DNA of 64,000 bases from Myxocyprinus asiaticus. Its lineage: Eukaryota > Chordata > Actinopteri > Cypriniformes > Catostomidae. The notes below the pieces were generated by a model. That model ran no database searches. It had not been told where the DNA came from and saw only the letters and a list, made by a program, of their open reading frames with translations. The stretch spans positions 36,599,377-36,663,376 of the forward strand of contig NC_059387.1 in assembly GCF_019703515.2 (NCBI RefSeq), read 5' to 3'. This document shows positions 1 to 13,108 of the stretch, piece after piece (the first letter of the stretch is position 1; every line of letters starts with the position of its first letter). The translations under genes were made by a program, and so were the position numbers.

Positions 1-35
1 TTGTCTGCCTTATTGTCTACGACAGACAAACACTT

Positions 36-1865
36 TTGGACATTGGTTCAGCAATCTCACACCGTAAACCGGACTTCACATTCCTCAATGCCGACCAACT
101 GTTTACAAACACGCAAGCGGAGCCCTTTGTCTGGGCAGCATGGCCGCTGAAATGCAGGAGGAAAAGGGGAAACAGAGCCAGCGTTCTCATCAGAGTAAGA
201 CGCCGCACAAATCGACCCCCGCTACCCACTATTCTACTGGCAAATGTTCAGTCTCTGGATAACAAGCTCTGTGAGCTGAAAGCACGGATCTCTTTCCAAC
301 GAGATACAAGGGACTGCTGCATTATCTGCCTAACAGAAACTTGGATGTCTGCGGAGATTCCAGACTCAGCCATGCACCAAGCGGACAGAGCGAAAGACCT
401 CTCAGGTAAAAGCAGAGGTGGTGGTGTATGTTTTATGATCAACAAATCCTGGTGTGATCAGAGGAATGTACATTCTATCAAGTCTTTCTGCTCTCCTGAT
501 CTGGAATTTCTTATGCTTCTGTGTCGACCATTCTGGCTACCGAGGGAATTCACAGCGGTCATTATCACAGCTGTGTACATTCCCCCACAAGCCGACACAG
601 ACCGGGCACTCAAGGAACTGTATGGGATTATAAGTGAGCAGGAAACCGCGCACCCTGAGGCCGCGTTCATTGTGACCGGGGACTTTAATAAAGCCAGTTT
701 AAAATCAGTCGCACCAAAATATCACCAGCACATTAGTTTCAACACACGAGGGGACCGGGTTTTGGACTATTGCTACTCTCTGTTCCGGGATGGCTACAAA
801 TCCCTCCCCCACCCACCATTTGGCAAATCGGACCACTCTTCCATTCTGCTTCTGCCCGCTTACAGGCAGAAATTGAAACAGGAAGCACCCACCCTCAGAA
901 CGATCCAGTGCTGGTCGGACCAATCAGATTCTACGCTACAAGACTGTTTTGATCACACGGACTGGGAGATGTTCCGGTCCGCCTCTGATGACGACATCGA
1001 GCTTTATGCTGATAGCGTAATGTGTTTCATCAGAACGTGCGTAGAGGACGTCGTTCCGACCAGAACTGTACGAATCTATCCGAATCAGAAGCCATGGATA
1101 AATAGCGATGTTCGCGCGGCACTTAATGTGCGGACCTCCGCTTTCAATTCCGGGAACATGGAGGAGCATAAACAAGCCAGTTATGCCCTCCGAAAAACTA
1201 TCAGAACCGCAAAACGCCAGTACAGGAGTAAGATTGAAGGACAGTTTAACACCACCAACTCTAGAAGCATGTGGCAGGGAATTAACATCATCACGGACTT
1301 TAAAGGGAATAAAAACTCCGCCATGAACACTGCTGCCTCTCTACCGGATGAGCTAAATACTTTTTATGCTCGTTTCGAGGGAAATAACACCACCCTCGCG
1401 GAGAGAGCTCTCGAAGCTGAAGCTACAGAGGTTAGTTCACTCTCCGTCTCTGTAGAGGATGTAACCCGATCCTTCCGATGGGTGAATATCCGTAAAGCCG
1501 CTGGCCCAGACGGCATTCTGGGCCGCGTCATCAGAGCGTGCGCGAACCAGCTGGCTGGTGTTTTTACGGACATTTTCAACCTTTCCATCTCTTTGTCTGT
1601 AGTCCCCACATGCTTTAAAACATCCACCATTGTGCCTGTTCCAAAACAATCAAAAATAACTTTAAATGACTGGCGTCCTGTTGCTCTGGCCCCCATCATC
1701 AGCAAATGTTTTGAGAGACTAATCAGAGATTACATCTGCTCTGTATTGCCACTCTCTCTTGACCCGCTGCAGTTTGCTTACCGCAACAACCGCTCCACTG
1801 ATGATGCCATTGCATCTACAATACACACTGCTCTCTCCCACCTGGAAAAAAGAACACTTACGTGA
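36..1865 (+). pseudogene. LINE ORF2, endonuclease and start of reverse transcriptase
   Basis: An open frame of 609 codons. The endonuclease core is visible as ANVQSLDNK, then LTETW (catalytic Glu), TGDFN (Asp and Asn) and KSDHSS (the SDH triad). The finger region of the reverse transcriptase follows ([42 protein letters not shown]). The frame ends in a stop just before reverse transcriptase motif A. The next frame (from 1862) continues the same protein, so a one-base loss in or near the A-rich run around 1845-1855 explains the break. It would nick target DNA and prime reverse transcription if whole. The first in-window Met is not necessarily the true start, because the frame probably enters from the left. 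Confidence 0.85.
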
Positions 1866-2644
1866 GAATGCTGTTTGTAGACTACAGCTCAGCATTCAAC
1901 ACCATAGTGCCCTCCAAGCTAGATGAGAAACTCCGGGCTCTGGGCTTAAACAGCTCGCTGTGCAGCTGGATCCTGGACTTCCTGTCAAGCAGACGCCAGG
2001 TGGTTAGAATAGGCAGCAACATCTCCTCATCACTGACCCTCAACACTGGAGCCCCGCAGGGCTGTGTTCTCAGCCCACTACTGTATTCCTTGTACACACA
2101 TGACTGTGTGGCAACACATAGCTCCAATGCCATCATTAAGTTTGCTGATGACACGACGGTGGTAGGTCTGATCACTGACAATGTTGAAACAGCCTACAGA
2201 GAGGAGATACACACTCTGACACACTGGTGTCAGGAGCACAACCTCTCCCTCAACGTCAGTAAGACAAAGGAGCTTGTGGTGGACTTCAGAAGAAAAGACA
2301 GAGAACACAGTCCCATCACCATCAATGGAGCACCAGTGGAGAGAGTCAGCAGCTTCAAGTTCCTGGGTGTCCACATCACTGAGGAACTCACATGGTCCAT
2401 CCACACTGAAGTCGTTGTGAAGAAGGCTCATCAGCGCCTCTTCTTCCTGAGACGGCTGAGGAAGTTTGGAATGAACCGCCACATCCTCACACGGTTCTAC
2501 ACCTGCACTGTGGAGAGCATCCTGACTGGCTGCATCTCCGCCTGGTACGGCAATAGCACAGCCCACAACCGTAAAGCACTGCAAAGGGTGGCGCGAACTG
2601 CCAGACACATCATCGGAGGTGAGCTTCCCTCCCTCCAGGAAATA
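1862..2644 (+). pseudogene. LINE ORF2, reverse transcriptase palm to thumb
   Basis: Continuation of the previous ORF after a frameshift. Motif A is [11 protein letters not shown], motif B is [16 protein letters not shown], and the catalytic motif C is FADDTTVVG. The coding sequence is interrupted at a TA dinucleotide by the inserted Tc1. On the far side, 4164-4337, the frame continues (KKARRIIRDSSHLSHG) to a TGA stop. All reverse transcriptase catalytic aspartates remain, so the two breaks are the only obvious lesions. Confidence 0.85.
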
Positions 2645-2845
2645 CAGGTGCATCTCAATAAATTAGAATGTCGTGGAAAAGTTCATTTATTTCAGTAATT
2701 CAACTCAAATTGTGAAACTCGTGTATTAAATAAATTCAGTGCACACAGACTGAAGTAGTTTAAGTCTTTGGTTCTTTTAATTGTGATGATTTTGGCTCAC
2801 ATTTAACAAAAACCCACCAATTCACTATCTCAAAAAATTAGAATA
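2645..2845 (+). repeat. Left terminal inverted repeat of Tc1 copy 1
   Basis: Outer end starts CAGGTGCATC directly after the TA target. It matches the reverse complement of 3961-4161 almost throughout. Confidence 0.9.
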
Positions 2846-2907
2846 TGGTGACATGCCAATCAGCTAATCAACTCAAAACACCTGCAAAGGTTTCCTGAGC
2901 CTTCAGA

Positions 2908-3881
2908 ATGGTCTCTCAGTTTGGTTCACTAGGCTACACAATCACGGGGAAGACTGCTGATCTGACAGTTGTCCAGAAGACAATCATTGACACCCTTCAC
3001 AAGGAGGGTAAGCCACAAACATTCATTGCCAAAGAAGCTGGCTGTTCACAGAGTGCTGTATCCAAGCATGTTAACAGAAAGTTGAGTGGAAGGAAAAAGT
3101 GTGGAAGAAAAAGATGCACAACCAACCGAGAGAACCGCAGCCTTATGATTGTCAAGCAAAATCGATTCAAGAATTTGGGTGAACTTCACAAGGAATGGAC
3201 TGAGGCTGGGGCATGTCAAGGAATTTGGCTACAGTTGTCGTATTCCTCTTGTTAAGCCACTCCTGAACCACAGACAACGTCAGAGGCGTCTTATCTGGGC
3301 TAAGGAGAAGAAGAACTGGACTGTTGCCCAGTGGTCCAAAGTCCTCTTTTCAGATGAGAGCAAGGTTTGTATTTCATTTGGAAACCAAGGTCCTAGAGTC
3401 TGGAGGAAGGGTGGAGAAGCTCATAGCCCAAGTTGCTTGAAGTCCAGTGTTAAGTTTCCACAGTCTGTGTCCATTGTGTTTTTTGAAAACCAAAGTCACT
3501 GCACCCGTTTACCAAGAAATTTTGGAGCAATTCATGCTTCCTTCTGCTGACCAGCTTTTTAAAGATGCTGATTTCATTTTCCAGCAGGATTTGGCACCTG
3601 CCCACACTGCCAAAAGCACCAAAAGTTGGTTAAATGACCATGGTGTTGGTGTGCTTGACTGGCCAGCAAACTCACCAGACCTGAACCCCATAGAGAATCT
3701 ATGGGGTATTGTCAAGAGGAAAATGAGAAACAAGAGACCAAAAAATGCAGATGAGCTGAAGGCCACTGTCAAAGAAACCTGAGCTTCCATACCACCTCAG
3801 CAGTGCCACAAACTGATCACCTCCATGCCACGCCGAATTGAGGCAGTAATTAAAGCAAAAGGAGCCCCTACCAAGTATTGA
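2908..3881 (+). pseudogene. Tc1-family transposase, broken
   Basis: A cut-and-paste DDE transposase relic. The N-terminal helix-turn-helix is recognisable (AKEAGCSQSAVSKHVNRKL). The first catalytic Asp lies in VLFSDESK, the second in FQQDLAPAHT and the final Glu in PDLNPIENLW. Compared with copy 2, it lacks about 30 bp near 3210 (before KEFGYSC) and has lost the stretch encoding the usual WGAMSSAG segment near 3468. Frames shift at least twice, and a stop replaces Trp near 3781. It is therefore inactive, although all three catalytic positions survive in fragments. Confidence 0.88.
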
Positions 3882-3960
3882 GTACATATACAGTAAATGA
3901 ACATACTTTCCAGAAGGCCAACAATTCACTAAAAAATTTTTTTTTATTGGTCTTATGATG

Positions 3961-4161
3961 TATTCTAATTTTTTGAGATAGTGAATTGGTGGGTTTTTGT
4001 TAAATGTGAGCCAAAATCATCACAATTAAAAGAACCAAAGACTTAAACTACTTCAGTCTGTGTGCACTGAATTTATTTAATACACGAGTTTCACAATTTG
4101 AGTTGAATTACTGAAATAAATGAACTTTTCCACGACATTCTAATTTATTGAGATGCACCTG
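3961..4161 (-). repeat. Right terminal inverted repeat of Tc1 copy 1
   Basis: Reverse complement of the left repeat, ending GATGCACCTG followed by TA. Confidence 0.9.
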
Positions 4162-4805
4162 TATATACAAGGCGGTGTGTGAAAAAAGCTCGGAGGATCA
4201 TCAGAGACTCCAGCCACCTGAGCCATGGGCTGTTCTCACTGCTACCATCAGGTAGGCGGTATCGCAGCATCAGGACCCGCACCAGCCGACCCCATGATAG
4301 CTTCTTCCCCCAAGCAATCAGACTTTTGAACTCTTGATCTCCCACGATCAAAATACATCAGCACTGCACTTTATTACCCTTACTCTTATATCTCACACCG
4401 GACTGTCATAAATTATATTTTTATTATATTATGTTCTCTCTTAACAACTGACTATCAACCGACAGTCTGAATGTCAATACAGTACAATACTGTACATTCT
4501 ATATATATATATATATACTTTTTTATATATTTTTATTTTTTATTTTTATTGAATAATGTGTATCTATATAGTGCGTATTGTATACTGTACAGTGTACGTT
4601 ATTATTTGTATACTGTTGAGTGTAATTATGTGTATAACAGATGTTTAAATTGTGTTGTGTTAATTTGATGTTATTCTAAATTGGTATGTCTCATCACTGT
4701 CACGACTGCTATGTTGATCGGAACTGCACCCAAGAATTTCACACACCATTGCACTTGTGTATATGGCTGTGTGACAATAAAGTGATTTGATTTGATTTGA
4801 TTTGA

Positions 4806-4837
4806 TATATATACACACACACACATACACATCCGTA
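4806..4837. repeat. AT/AC microsatellite
   Basis: A short run of TA then CA dinucleotides directly after the LINE 3' tail. Confidence 0.8.
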
Positions 4838-5285
4838 GTGCAAATTTAAATACAAATCTGTTATGTACAGTGCAAGGGAATGTAATGGCAGAAGAGGTAG
4901 GATATGTTGGATAAATATAAATAGATTAAGCTGTGTATTGCACATAGTTATTGCTCAATGGGGCAGTTTTAACTGTTCATGAGATGGATAGTCTGAGGGA
5001 AAAAAATGTTCCTGTGCCTGACGGTTCTGGTGCTCAGAGCTCTGAATCAGAATGAGCTTTATTGCCAAGTATGCTTACACATACAAGGAATTTGTCTTGG
5101 TGACAGGAGCTTCCAGTACACAACAATACAAAAACAGCAACAAGACTTTTAAAAAATAATTAAAAAATTTAATAAAAAATAAATAAATATTGAAAAGAAA
5201 AAAGTATATATAGAATACACAATGGAATGGTGAGGAGGGTGTCAGTGTTGGGGTGTTCCTCCTAAAGTCCATAATCAATAAACTG
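4838..5285 (-). mobile_element. Truncated LINE 3' end fragments
   Basis: On the minus strand this reads from a short reverse transcriptase fragment (MDFRRN, near 5260) straight into a 3' tail ending in a polyadenylation-like signal and TTCTGATT (5046-5060). The adjoining 4838-5045 stretch (TGAGGGAAAAAAATG, CCTGTGCCTGACGG) belongs to the same commonly repeated fish tail but lies in the wrong order, which suggests two truncated copies or a rearrangement. A related tail lies at 14262-14355 and a diverged one near 25100-25400. Confidence 0.6.
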
Positions 5286-5307
5286 CCCCATACATGAAAT
5301 TCTCATA

Positions 5308-6240
5308 TTTCTTCAAGAGCAATTAGACGCAGGACTCATTCCGTCAATGCTCAAAGTTTATGTGACGACTATATCTGCGTATCACACACCTGAAGCTGGC
5401 GCCACTATAGGCAAACTACCTGTGAGATGGTAGTACCAATGCATTTTGGACCGCCACAAAATGGAGTACATTCACTTGCATTGTTTAAATGAGGAGGCCT
5501 GAAATGAAATCCTAAAAGTCTTAAATTCTGTTTTGATGAAGAAAGAAACTCAGATACAACTTGGATGGCCTGAGGGTGTTAAATATCAGCAAATTTTCAT
5601 TTTTGGGTGAACTATTCCTTTAACTTTAGTCCTAAAAGTAAACCTTTGTACTCTGTTGTTTTCTGCATGCTCTCTATTAAGACCGCACTACTGCTGGCTC
5701 TGGCCTCAGTAAAACGGGTCGGTGACTTACATGCACTATCAATTGAAAATTAATGTCTGGAGTTTGGCCCTGGTCTTTCAAAAGCCACAGTCAAACCCAG
5801 AAAAGGCTCTGTGCCTAAGATCCTAACCATGCCCTTCAGAGCGCAGGTGGTTCACCTTCAAGCCTTCTTCCCTCCTCCATTTAATTCGGATGAGGAACAG
5901 TCCTTGCATATTTTATGCCCTGTGCGGGCGCTACACGCATACGTTGAGCATACACGCCAGTTCAGGCTGTCTGATCAGCTCTTTGTGTGCTATAGAGGAC
6001 GCACGAAAGGAATGTCTGTCTCCAAGCAAAGACTTTCTCATTGAATTGTTGATGCAGTTGCCCTGGCTTATGAGCCGCAGGGTAAGACTTGCACAATTGT
6101 TGTTAAAGCACACTCAACTAGAGGCATGGCCTCCTCATGGGCATGGACGAACAGTGTGTCTTTACAAGACATGATTTGCAGCAGGATGGTCCTCAAAAAA
6201 CAGTTGCAAGGTTTTACAACCTAGATGTACGTCTCTCTCT
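5308..6240 (+). pseudogene. DIRS-type tyrosine recombinase relic
   Basis: Remains of the integrase-like tyrosine recombinase of a DIRS retrotransposon. The N-terminal core-binding part reads LDAGLIPSMLKVYVTTISAY (from 5321). The catalytic domain follows in pieces: LLLALASVKRVGDLHALS, FRAQVVHLQAFFPPPF, CPVRALHAYV, DQLFV, VSKQRLSH and the HSTRGMASSWAW box with the H-x-x-R catalytic pair (near 6110-6145), then ARFYNLDV in another frame. Stops and frameshifts are frequent, and a MITE of about 180 bp separates the two halves. No reverse transcriptase or terminal repeats are visible, so only the recombinase end survives. Confidence 0.85.
5443..5628 (+). mobile_element. Short MITE inserted in the DIRS recombinase
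   Basis: Contains the common fish motif GATGGCCTGAGGGTG followed by TTCATTTTTGGGTGAAC. The same sequence, closely matched, occurs at 44870-45030. It lies exactly between the core-binding and catalytic parts of the DIRS recombinase. Confidence 0.7.
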
Positions 6241-6551
6241 TCACAAGTCCTCTCTGTTTAGAGTGCTTACTATTTCATTTGCCAAATATATACTTATGCC
6301 ACTTCCTTTAAGTACGGGCTCCCCATCATTTTACACAACCTCCTGCATTCAGACCATTGTAATTTACCATAAAGTCACAAGCACTTTCATTATAAATAAA
6401 CTTCCTTCCTGACTGGGTTCATGAAGGGGTTAATTCATACTGTATGACTATATTTCATATATCCATTCTAAGTGCTCCCCTCCTGGCCCAACATGAGGGT
6501 CACTCACTGCGGCATACTCATGTCGGTCGCCATCCCACGAGACTGCGGCAT

Positions 6552-8150
<1,599 letters not shown>

Positions 8151-8162
8151 TATATATATATA

Positions 8163-9788
8163 CACAGTGCATCCGGAAAGTATTCACAGCGCTTCACTTT
8201 TTCCACATTTTGTTATGTTACAGCCTTATTCCAAAATGGATTAAATTCATTATTTTCCTCAAAATTCTGCAAACAATACCCCATAATGACAATGTGAAAG
8301 AAGTTTGTTTGAAATATTTGCAAATTTATGAAAAAAAAAACAAAAAACAAAAAAAACACACATGTACATAAGTATTCACAGCCTTTGCTCAATACTTTGT
8401 TGAAGCACCTTTGGCACCAATTACAGCCTCAAGTCTTTTTGAGTATGATGCTACAAGCTTGGCACACCTATTTTTGGGCAGCTTCTCCCATTCTTCTTTG
8501 CAGGACCTCTCAAGCTCCATCAGGTTGGATGGGGAGCGTCGGTGCACAGCCATTTTCAGATCTCTCCAGAGATGTTCAATCGGGTTCAAGTCTGGGCTCT
8601 GGCTGGGCCACTCAAGGACATTCACAGAGTTGTCCCGGAGCCACTCCTTTGTTATCTTGGCTGTGTGCTTAGGGTCGTTGTCCTGTTGGAAGATGAACCT
8701 TCACCCCAGTCTGAGGTCCAGAGTGCTCTGGAGCAGGTTTTCATCAAGGATGTCTCTGTACATTGCTGCATTCATCTTTCCCTCGATCCTGACTAGTCTC
8801 CCAGTTCCTGCCACTGAAAAACATCCCCACAGCATGATGCTGCCACCACCATGCTTCACTGTAGGGATGGTATTGGCCAGGTGATGAGCGGTGCCAGGTT
8901 TCCTCCAGACATGACGCTTGCCATTCAGGCCAAAGAGTTCAATCTTTGTTTCTCATGGTCTGAGAGTCCTTCAGGTGCCTTTTGGCAAACTCCAGATGGA
9001 CTGTCATGTGCCTTTTACTGAGGAGTGGCTTCCATCTGGCCACTCTACCATACAGGCCTGATTGGTGGAGTGCTGCAGAGATGGTTGTTCTTCTGAAAGG
9101 TTCTCCTCTCTCCACAGAGAAATGCTGGAGCTCTGTCAGAGTGACCATCGGGTTCTTGGTCACCTCCCTGACTAAGGCCCTTCTCCCCTGATCGCTCAGT
9201 TTGGCCGGGCGGCCAGCTCTAGGAAGAGTCCTGGTGGTTCCAAACTTCTTCCATTTACGGATGATGGAGGCCACTGTGCTCATTGGGACCTTCAATGCTG
9301 CAGACATTTTTCTGTACCCTTCCCCAGATCTGTGCCTCGATACAATCCTGTCTCGGAGGTCTATAGACAATTCCTTGGACTTCATGGCTTGGTTTGTGCT
9401 CTGACATGCACTGTTAATTGTGGGACCTTATATAGACAGGTGTGTGCCTTTCCAACTCATGTCCAATCAACTGAATTTACCACAGGTGGACTCCAATCAA
9501 GTTGTAGAAACATCTCAAGGATGATCAGTGGAAACAGGATGCACCTGAGCTCAATTTTGAGTGTCATGGCAAAGGCTGTGAATACTTATGTACATGTGAT
9601 TTTATTCGTTTTTTGTTTTTAATAAATTTGCAAAGATTTCAAACAAACTTCTTTCATGTTGTCATTATGGGGTATTGTTTGTAGAATTTTGAGGAAAATA
9701 ATGAATTTAATCCATTTTGGAATAAGGCTGTAACATAACAAAATGTGGAAAAAGTGAAACGCTGTGAATACTTTCCGGATGCACTGTA
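8163..9788 (-). mobile_element. Tc1-type transposon of a third family
   Basis: Ends begin CAGTGCATCCGGAAAGTATT, with inverted repeats of about 165 bp (8165-8332 and 9620-9786) and TA at the right boundary. The transposase lies on the minus strand. A partial second copy of the terminal sequence directly follows the right end (9789-9800) and creates a short palindrome. Confidence 0.92.
8389..9385 (-). pseudogene. Tc1-family transposase, frameshifted
   Basis: The N-terminal 148 codons (9385 down to 8939) are clean: MKSKELSIDLRDRIV, helix-turn-helix, the linker GRPAKLSDQGRRALV, and a second DNA-binding region. A one-base insertion near 8955, in the MRNKD stretch beside the first catalytic Asp, shifts the frame. 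The middle (8626-8938) still encodes recognisable pieces, such as the segment before [13 protein letters not shown]. The last part (8625-8389) gives [14 protein letters not shown] with the catalytic Glu and ends GASTKY. Confidence 0.88.
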
Positions 9789-9800
9789 TCCGGAAAGTAT

Positions 9801-10143
9801 ATATATATATATATTAATAAATTCCTGGCCACTCTTTCTCATAGAATGAGAGTGTGAATGAGGACTGTGGCTGTCAACCTCCAAAATGACATACAAAAAA
9901 ATATATATAAAGGTATCATAAAAGTGTGTTGTCTCTCTAAAGTTACACATGCTATGTTCATTAGATTTGTGTAAAAAACAGCCCAAAATCTCACTGATAA
10001 ACATCCGCTCTAGTTCTCCTTGGCGCGTTCATGAAGATATCGCTCTTTTGAGTCGGTTCTTTACAAAAATCGATTGATCCAGTTCACAAGTTGCAGTCAA
10101 CAGCTCACTGAAGGGAAAGATTTTCAGTGAATATCATTCAATA
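9801..10143. other. Unassigned AT-rich spacer
   Basis: Contains a short TA run and no convincing ORF, repeat boundary or RNA gene. Confidence 0.6.
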
Positions 10144-10158
10144 AATAATCTGTCTATT

Positions 10159-10533
10159 CATGCTGAGTGACTCCAGCCAGGTCTCCTAAGCAACCAAATT
10201 GGCCCGGTTGCTAGGGAGGGTAGAATCACATGGGGTAACCTCCTCGTGGTCGCTATAATGTGGTTCTCGCTCTCAGTGGGGTGTGTGGTGAGTTGAGCGT
10301 GGATGCCGCGGAGAATATCATGAAGCCTCCACACGCGCTACGTCTCCGCGGTAACGCGGTCAACAAGCCACGTGATAAGATACGTGGATTGACGGTGTCA
10401 GACACGGAGGCAACTGAGATTCGTCCTCCGCCACCTGGATTGAGGCGAGTCACTACACCACCACGAGGACTTAGAGCGCATTGGGAATGGGCATGCCAAA
10501 TTGGGAAGAAAAGCGGAGAGAGAGAAAAAAAAT
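10159..10533 (+). mobile_element. tRNA-derived SINE, 5'-truncated
   Basis: Matches the body of the full SINE at 62721-63142 (GTGACTCCAGCCAGGTCTCC, AACCTCCTCGTGGTCGC, CATTGGGAATGGGCATGCC) but lacks the tRNA-like head. It is flanked by a 15-bp direct repeat with one mismatch (AATAATCTGYCTATT at 10144-10158 and 10534-10548), the expected target-site duplication of LINE-driven insertion. The truncation therefore happened at insertion. Confidence 0.85.
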
Positions 10534-10548
10534 AATAATCTGCCTATT

Positions 10549-12085
10549 ACTCACACAAAGCTGTTCTATGAAAGATTTGGAATGTAGTGAACAAGACAGA
10601 CAGTAACGTACAATATGAACTTTATACAAAATACATAAACTAATACACAGATTTACCAGACACAAAAGAGCCTTTTTTTATTAGATAAAACATATCTAAT
10701 AAACATAACATTGCAAATCCTTACACTGAAAATGTATAATTAGTCAATCTATTATTTTCTGAACATAACCATTTTTGCATAAAGTGAGTTTATATAGTAA
10801 TCAGTTTTAGCATGTTTTAACTAAAAACAGAAGAATTAGAAAAGAAAGCGATTACTCATCTGAGCTGAAAACCAGAGAAAGAAAATGTATGACACCTTTA
10901 AAAACACATTTCTGTCAGTTTGCATTATCTTGGAATGACAGATACAAACTTCAGTGAGGATGCCATCAAATCATGCTGCAAAATGCAAATATGAAACTTG
11001 GATAAATGTGACAACAGAGTTTAATAGAGAAGATGAATATGAAGTCTACATTATAGTCACTGGTGAACAACGCTGCGAGTCTGCCTAACTTCCTGCGTCT
11101 ATGAACATTTGGATTAATAAAAACATTGTCATTCACAAATCATCCAAAGAGACCATTTGAAATATCCAAAAGCAAAAACATCCAAAGCAAAATTTAATAT
11201 GCAAGTCAAATAAATATATAAAATGATGCAAAGGGAAAAGCCGCAAGGCACCGTGTCATCGGGTGAAATTCTCATTGTGTTTGTGGAAAGGCACGTTGCT
11301 CTACAGGAATCTTGTGTTCAAACATGATGATCAAGTAGTTTAGACACATCTGTCCCATAATCCCTCTGGACCTTAAAGTGCATCATGTGACCTGGTACAG
11401 CTAACCCTACATTTAACGTAAACATGTGAGCACATTAAGACACGCACAAGTAAATATGGCTTGTAGTGATGCAGGACATTGAAGTGAAAAACTAGAACTA
11501 GCAGCATTTCATCCCACAGAAGCGCTGCATGATTGTATAATTTATTAAACTTCACCCAAATATTTAAGGCCAAGACTGAAGAGAGAACAAATCTGACCAG
11601 TTCATTATGAAGCTACATGTCACTGAAGTCAATATTACAGAATTAAGTGAATGATGACCATCTTCTGAAATTACATAAAATAAATCTCATATTCTGAACA
11701 TGAAGAAACCAGAATCAGAGATGAAACCTGACAAACAACATGTGTTCATGTCACTCATACCTCAATTTCACCAAATTCACCAGTATTATTACTAATAATA
11801 ACATAAACGTGATCCTGAGAACAGACAGAGATGTTTTCCTTGTTCAGACTCGATTCACATGGATTCAGTGTCGCTGGAGCGCTGGACTGTTAGAGAAAAA
11901 CAATTCTGCTTCCTGTAGTTCAGTGAGTCGTGCATTCGTTTGTGTCTTTGGGCAGAGCGTCAGTCTTTGGCTGAGATTAAACACGAGTCATTCCTCTCAA
12001 GCTGAGCAAACACGTCTCATCACATGACAGGAGCATCTGTCTGTCCACAGACACAGAGAGGAGAGATACAGACACTTCCTGTCGG
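10549..12085 (-). other. snx16: Probable snx16 3' untranslated region
   Basis: About 1.5 kb of AT-rich unique sequence directly downstream (minus strand) of the predicted snx16 stop. A polyadenylation signal AATAAA on the minus strand is present at 10677-10682, and others occur upstream of it. No ORF or repeat is evident. The extent is an inference. Confidence 0.45.
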
Positions 12086-12185
12086 TCAGTGTTCCAGATG
12101 AGTGACCTGAATAACTGGAGGAGAAGCACTGCTGACGACCGGACCGCACCAACACACTGAACCCTGACCCGACTGAACCGCACAA
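12086..12185 (-). other. snx16: Predicted last coding exon of snx16
   Basis: Preceded by a pyrimidine-rich tract and TAG acceptor (12186-12188), in the phase required by the strong GTGAGT donor at 13847. It reads open for 33 codons, ending THLEH then TGA. The tail resembles the known family only loosely, so this exon rests on splice signals and phase. If it were skipped, the protein would end after HENE at the TGA spanning the donor. Confidence 0.55.
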
Positions 12186-12749
12186 CTACAAACACAGACA
12201 GACAGAAAAGTGTATTTACATTAGTGAAGGCACGTGTGTGTGTTTGTAAGTGTGTGTGTGTTTGTATGTGTGTCTGTTTGTATGTGTATGTGGGTATTTA
12301 TCACTTTGTGGGGACCAAATGTCCCCATAAGGATAGTAAAACCTGAAATTGTTGATGTTGTGGGGACATTTTGTTGGTCCCCATGCGGAAAACAGCTTAA
12401 AAAACATACTAAACAATGTTTAATTGAAAATGTAAAAATGCAGAAAGTTTTTTGTGAGGGTTAGGTTTAGGGGTAGGGTTAGGGTTAGGGGATAGAATCT
12501 ATAGTTTGTACAGTATAAAAATCATTATGTCTATGGAGAGTCCTCATAATGATAGCTGCACCAACATGTGTGTGTGTGTGTGAGTGTGTGTGTGTGTGGT
12601 TTAGGGGTAGGGTTAAGGTTAGGGGACAGAATCTATAGTTTGTACAGTATAAAAATCATTATGTCTATGGAGAGTCCTCATAATGATAGCTGCACCAACA
12701 TGTGTGTGTGTGTGTGTGTGTGTGAGAGAGTGTGTATGTGTGAGTGAGT

Positions 12750-12780
<31 letters not shown>

Positions 12781-12897
12781 TGTGTGTGAGGGTTAGGTTT
12801 AGGGGTAGGGTTAGGGTTAGGGGATAGAATCTATAGTTCATACAGTATAAAAATCATTATGTCTATGGAGAGTCCCCATAATGATAGCTGCACCAAC

Positions 12898-12950
<53 letters not shown>

Positions 12951-13061
12951 AGTGAGGGTTATGTTTAGGGGTAGGGTTAGGGTTAGAGGATAGAATCTAT
13001 AGTTTGTACAGTATAAAAATCATTATGTCTATGGAGAGTCCCCATAATGATAGCTGCACCA

Positions 13062-13108
<47 letters not shown>

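Larger units (their letters stand above)
2645..4161 (+). mobile_element. Tc1/mariner-type transposon, copy 1 of a family seen twice here
   Basis: A 1.5 kb element flanked by TA on both sides, beginning CAGGTGCATCTC and ending in its reverse complement. The terminal inverted repeats are long, about 200 bp (2645-2845 and 3961-4161). The transposase between them is broken. The insertion disrupts the LINE reverse transcriptase. A second, oppositely oriented copy lies at 50138-51700. Confidence 0.93.
1..4805 (+). mobile_element. L2/CR1-group LINE, cut by window edge and split by a Tc1
   Basis: A non-LTR retrotransposon whose 5' part lies outside the window. It encodes an apurinic-type endonuclease followed by reverse transcriptase, and ends after an AATAAAG-like signal in tandem TGATT units near 4779-4804, the short-repeat tail usual for CR1/L2-type LINEs. 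A Tc1 element (2645-4161) sits inside the reverse transcriptase ORF at a TA dinucleotide. The reading frame resumes after it and runs to a stop at 4337. The order of events is therefore LINE first, Tc1 later. The damage is light (one frameshift plus the Tc1), which suggests a fairly young copy. The exact clade (L2, Rex1 or another CR1 relative) is an inference from the tail and protein style. Confidence 0.85.

Noticed and set aside
10253..10535. Frames on both strands over the SINE
   Set aside because: The segment is a SINE with target duplication, so the frames are incidental.
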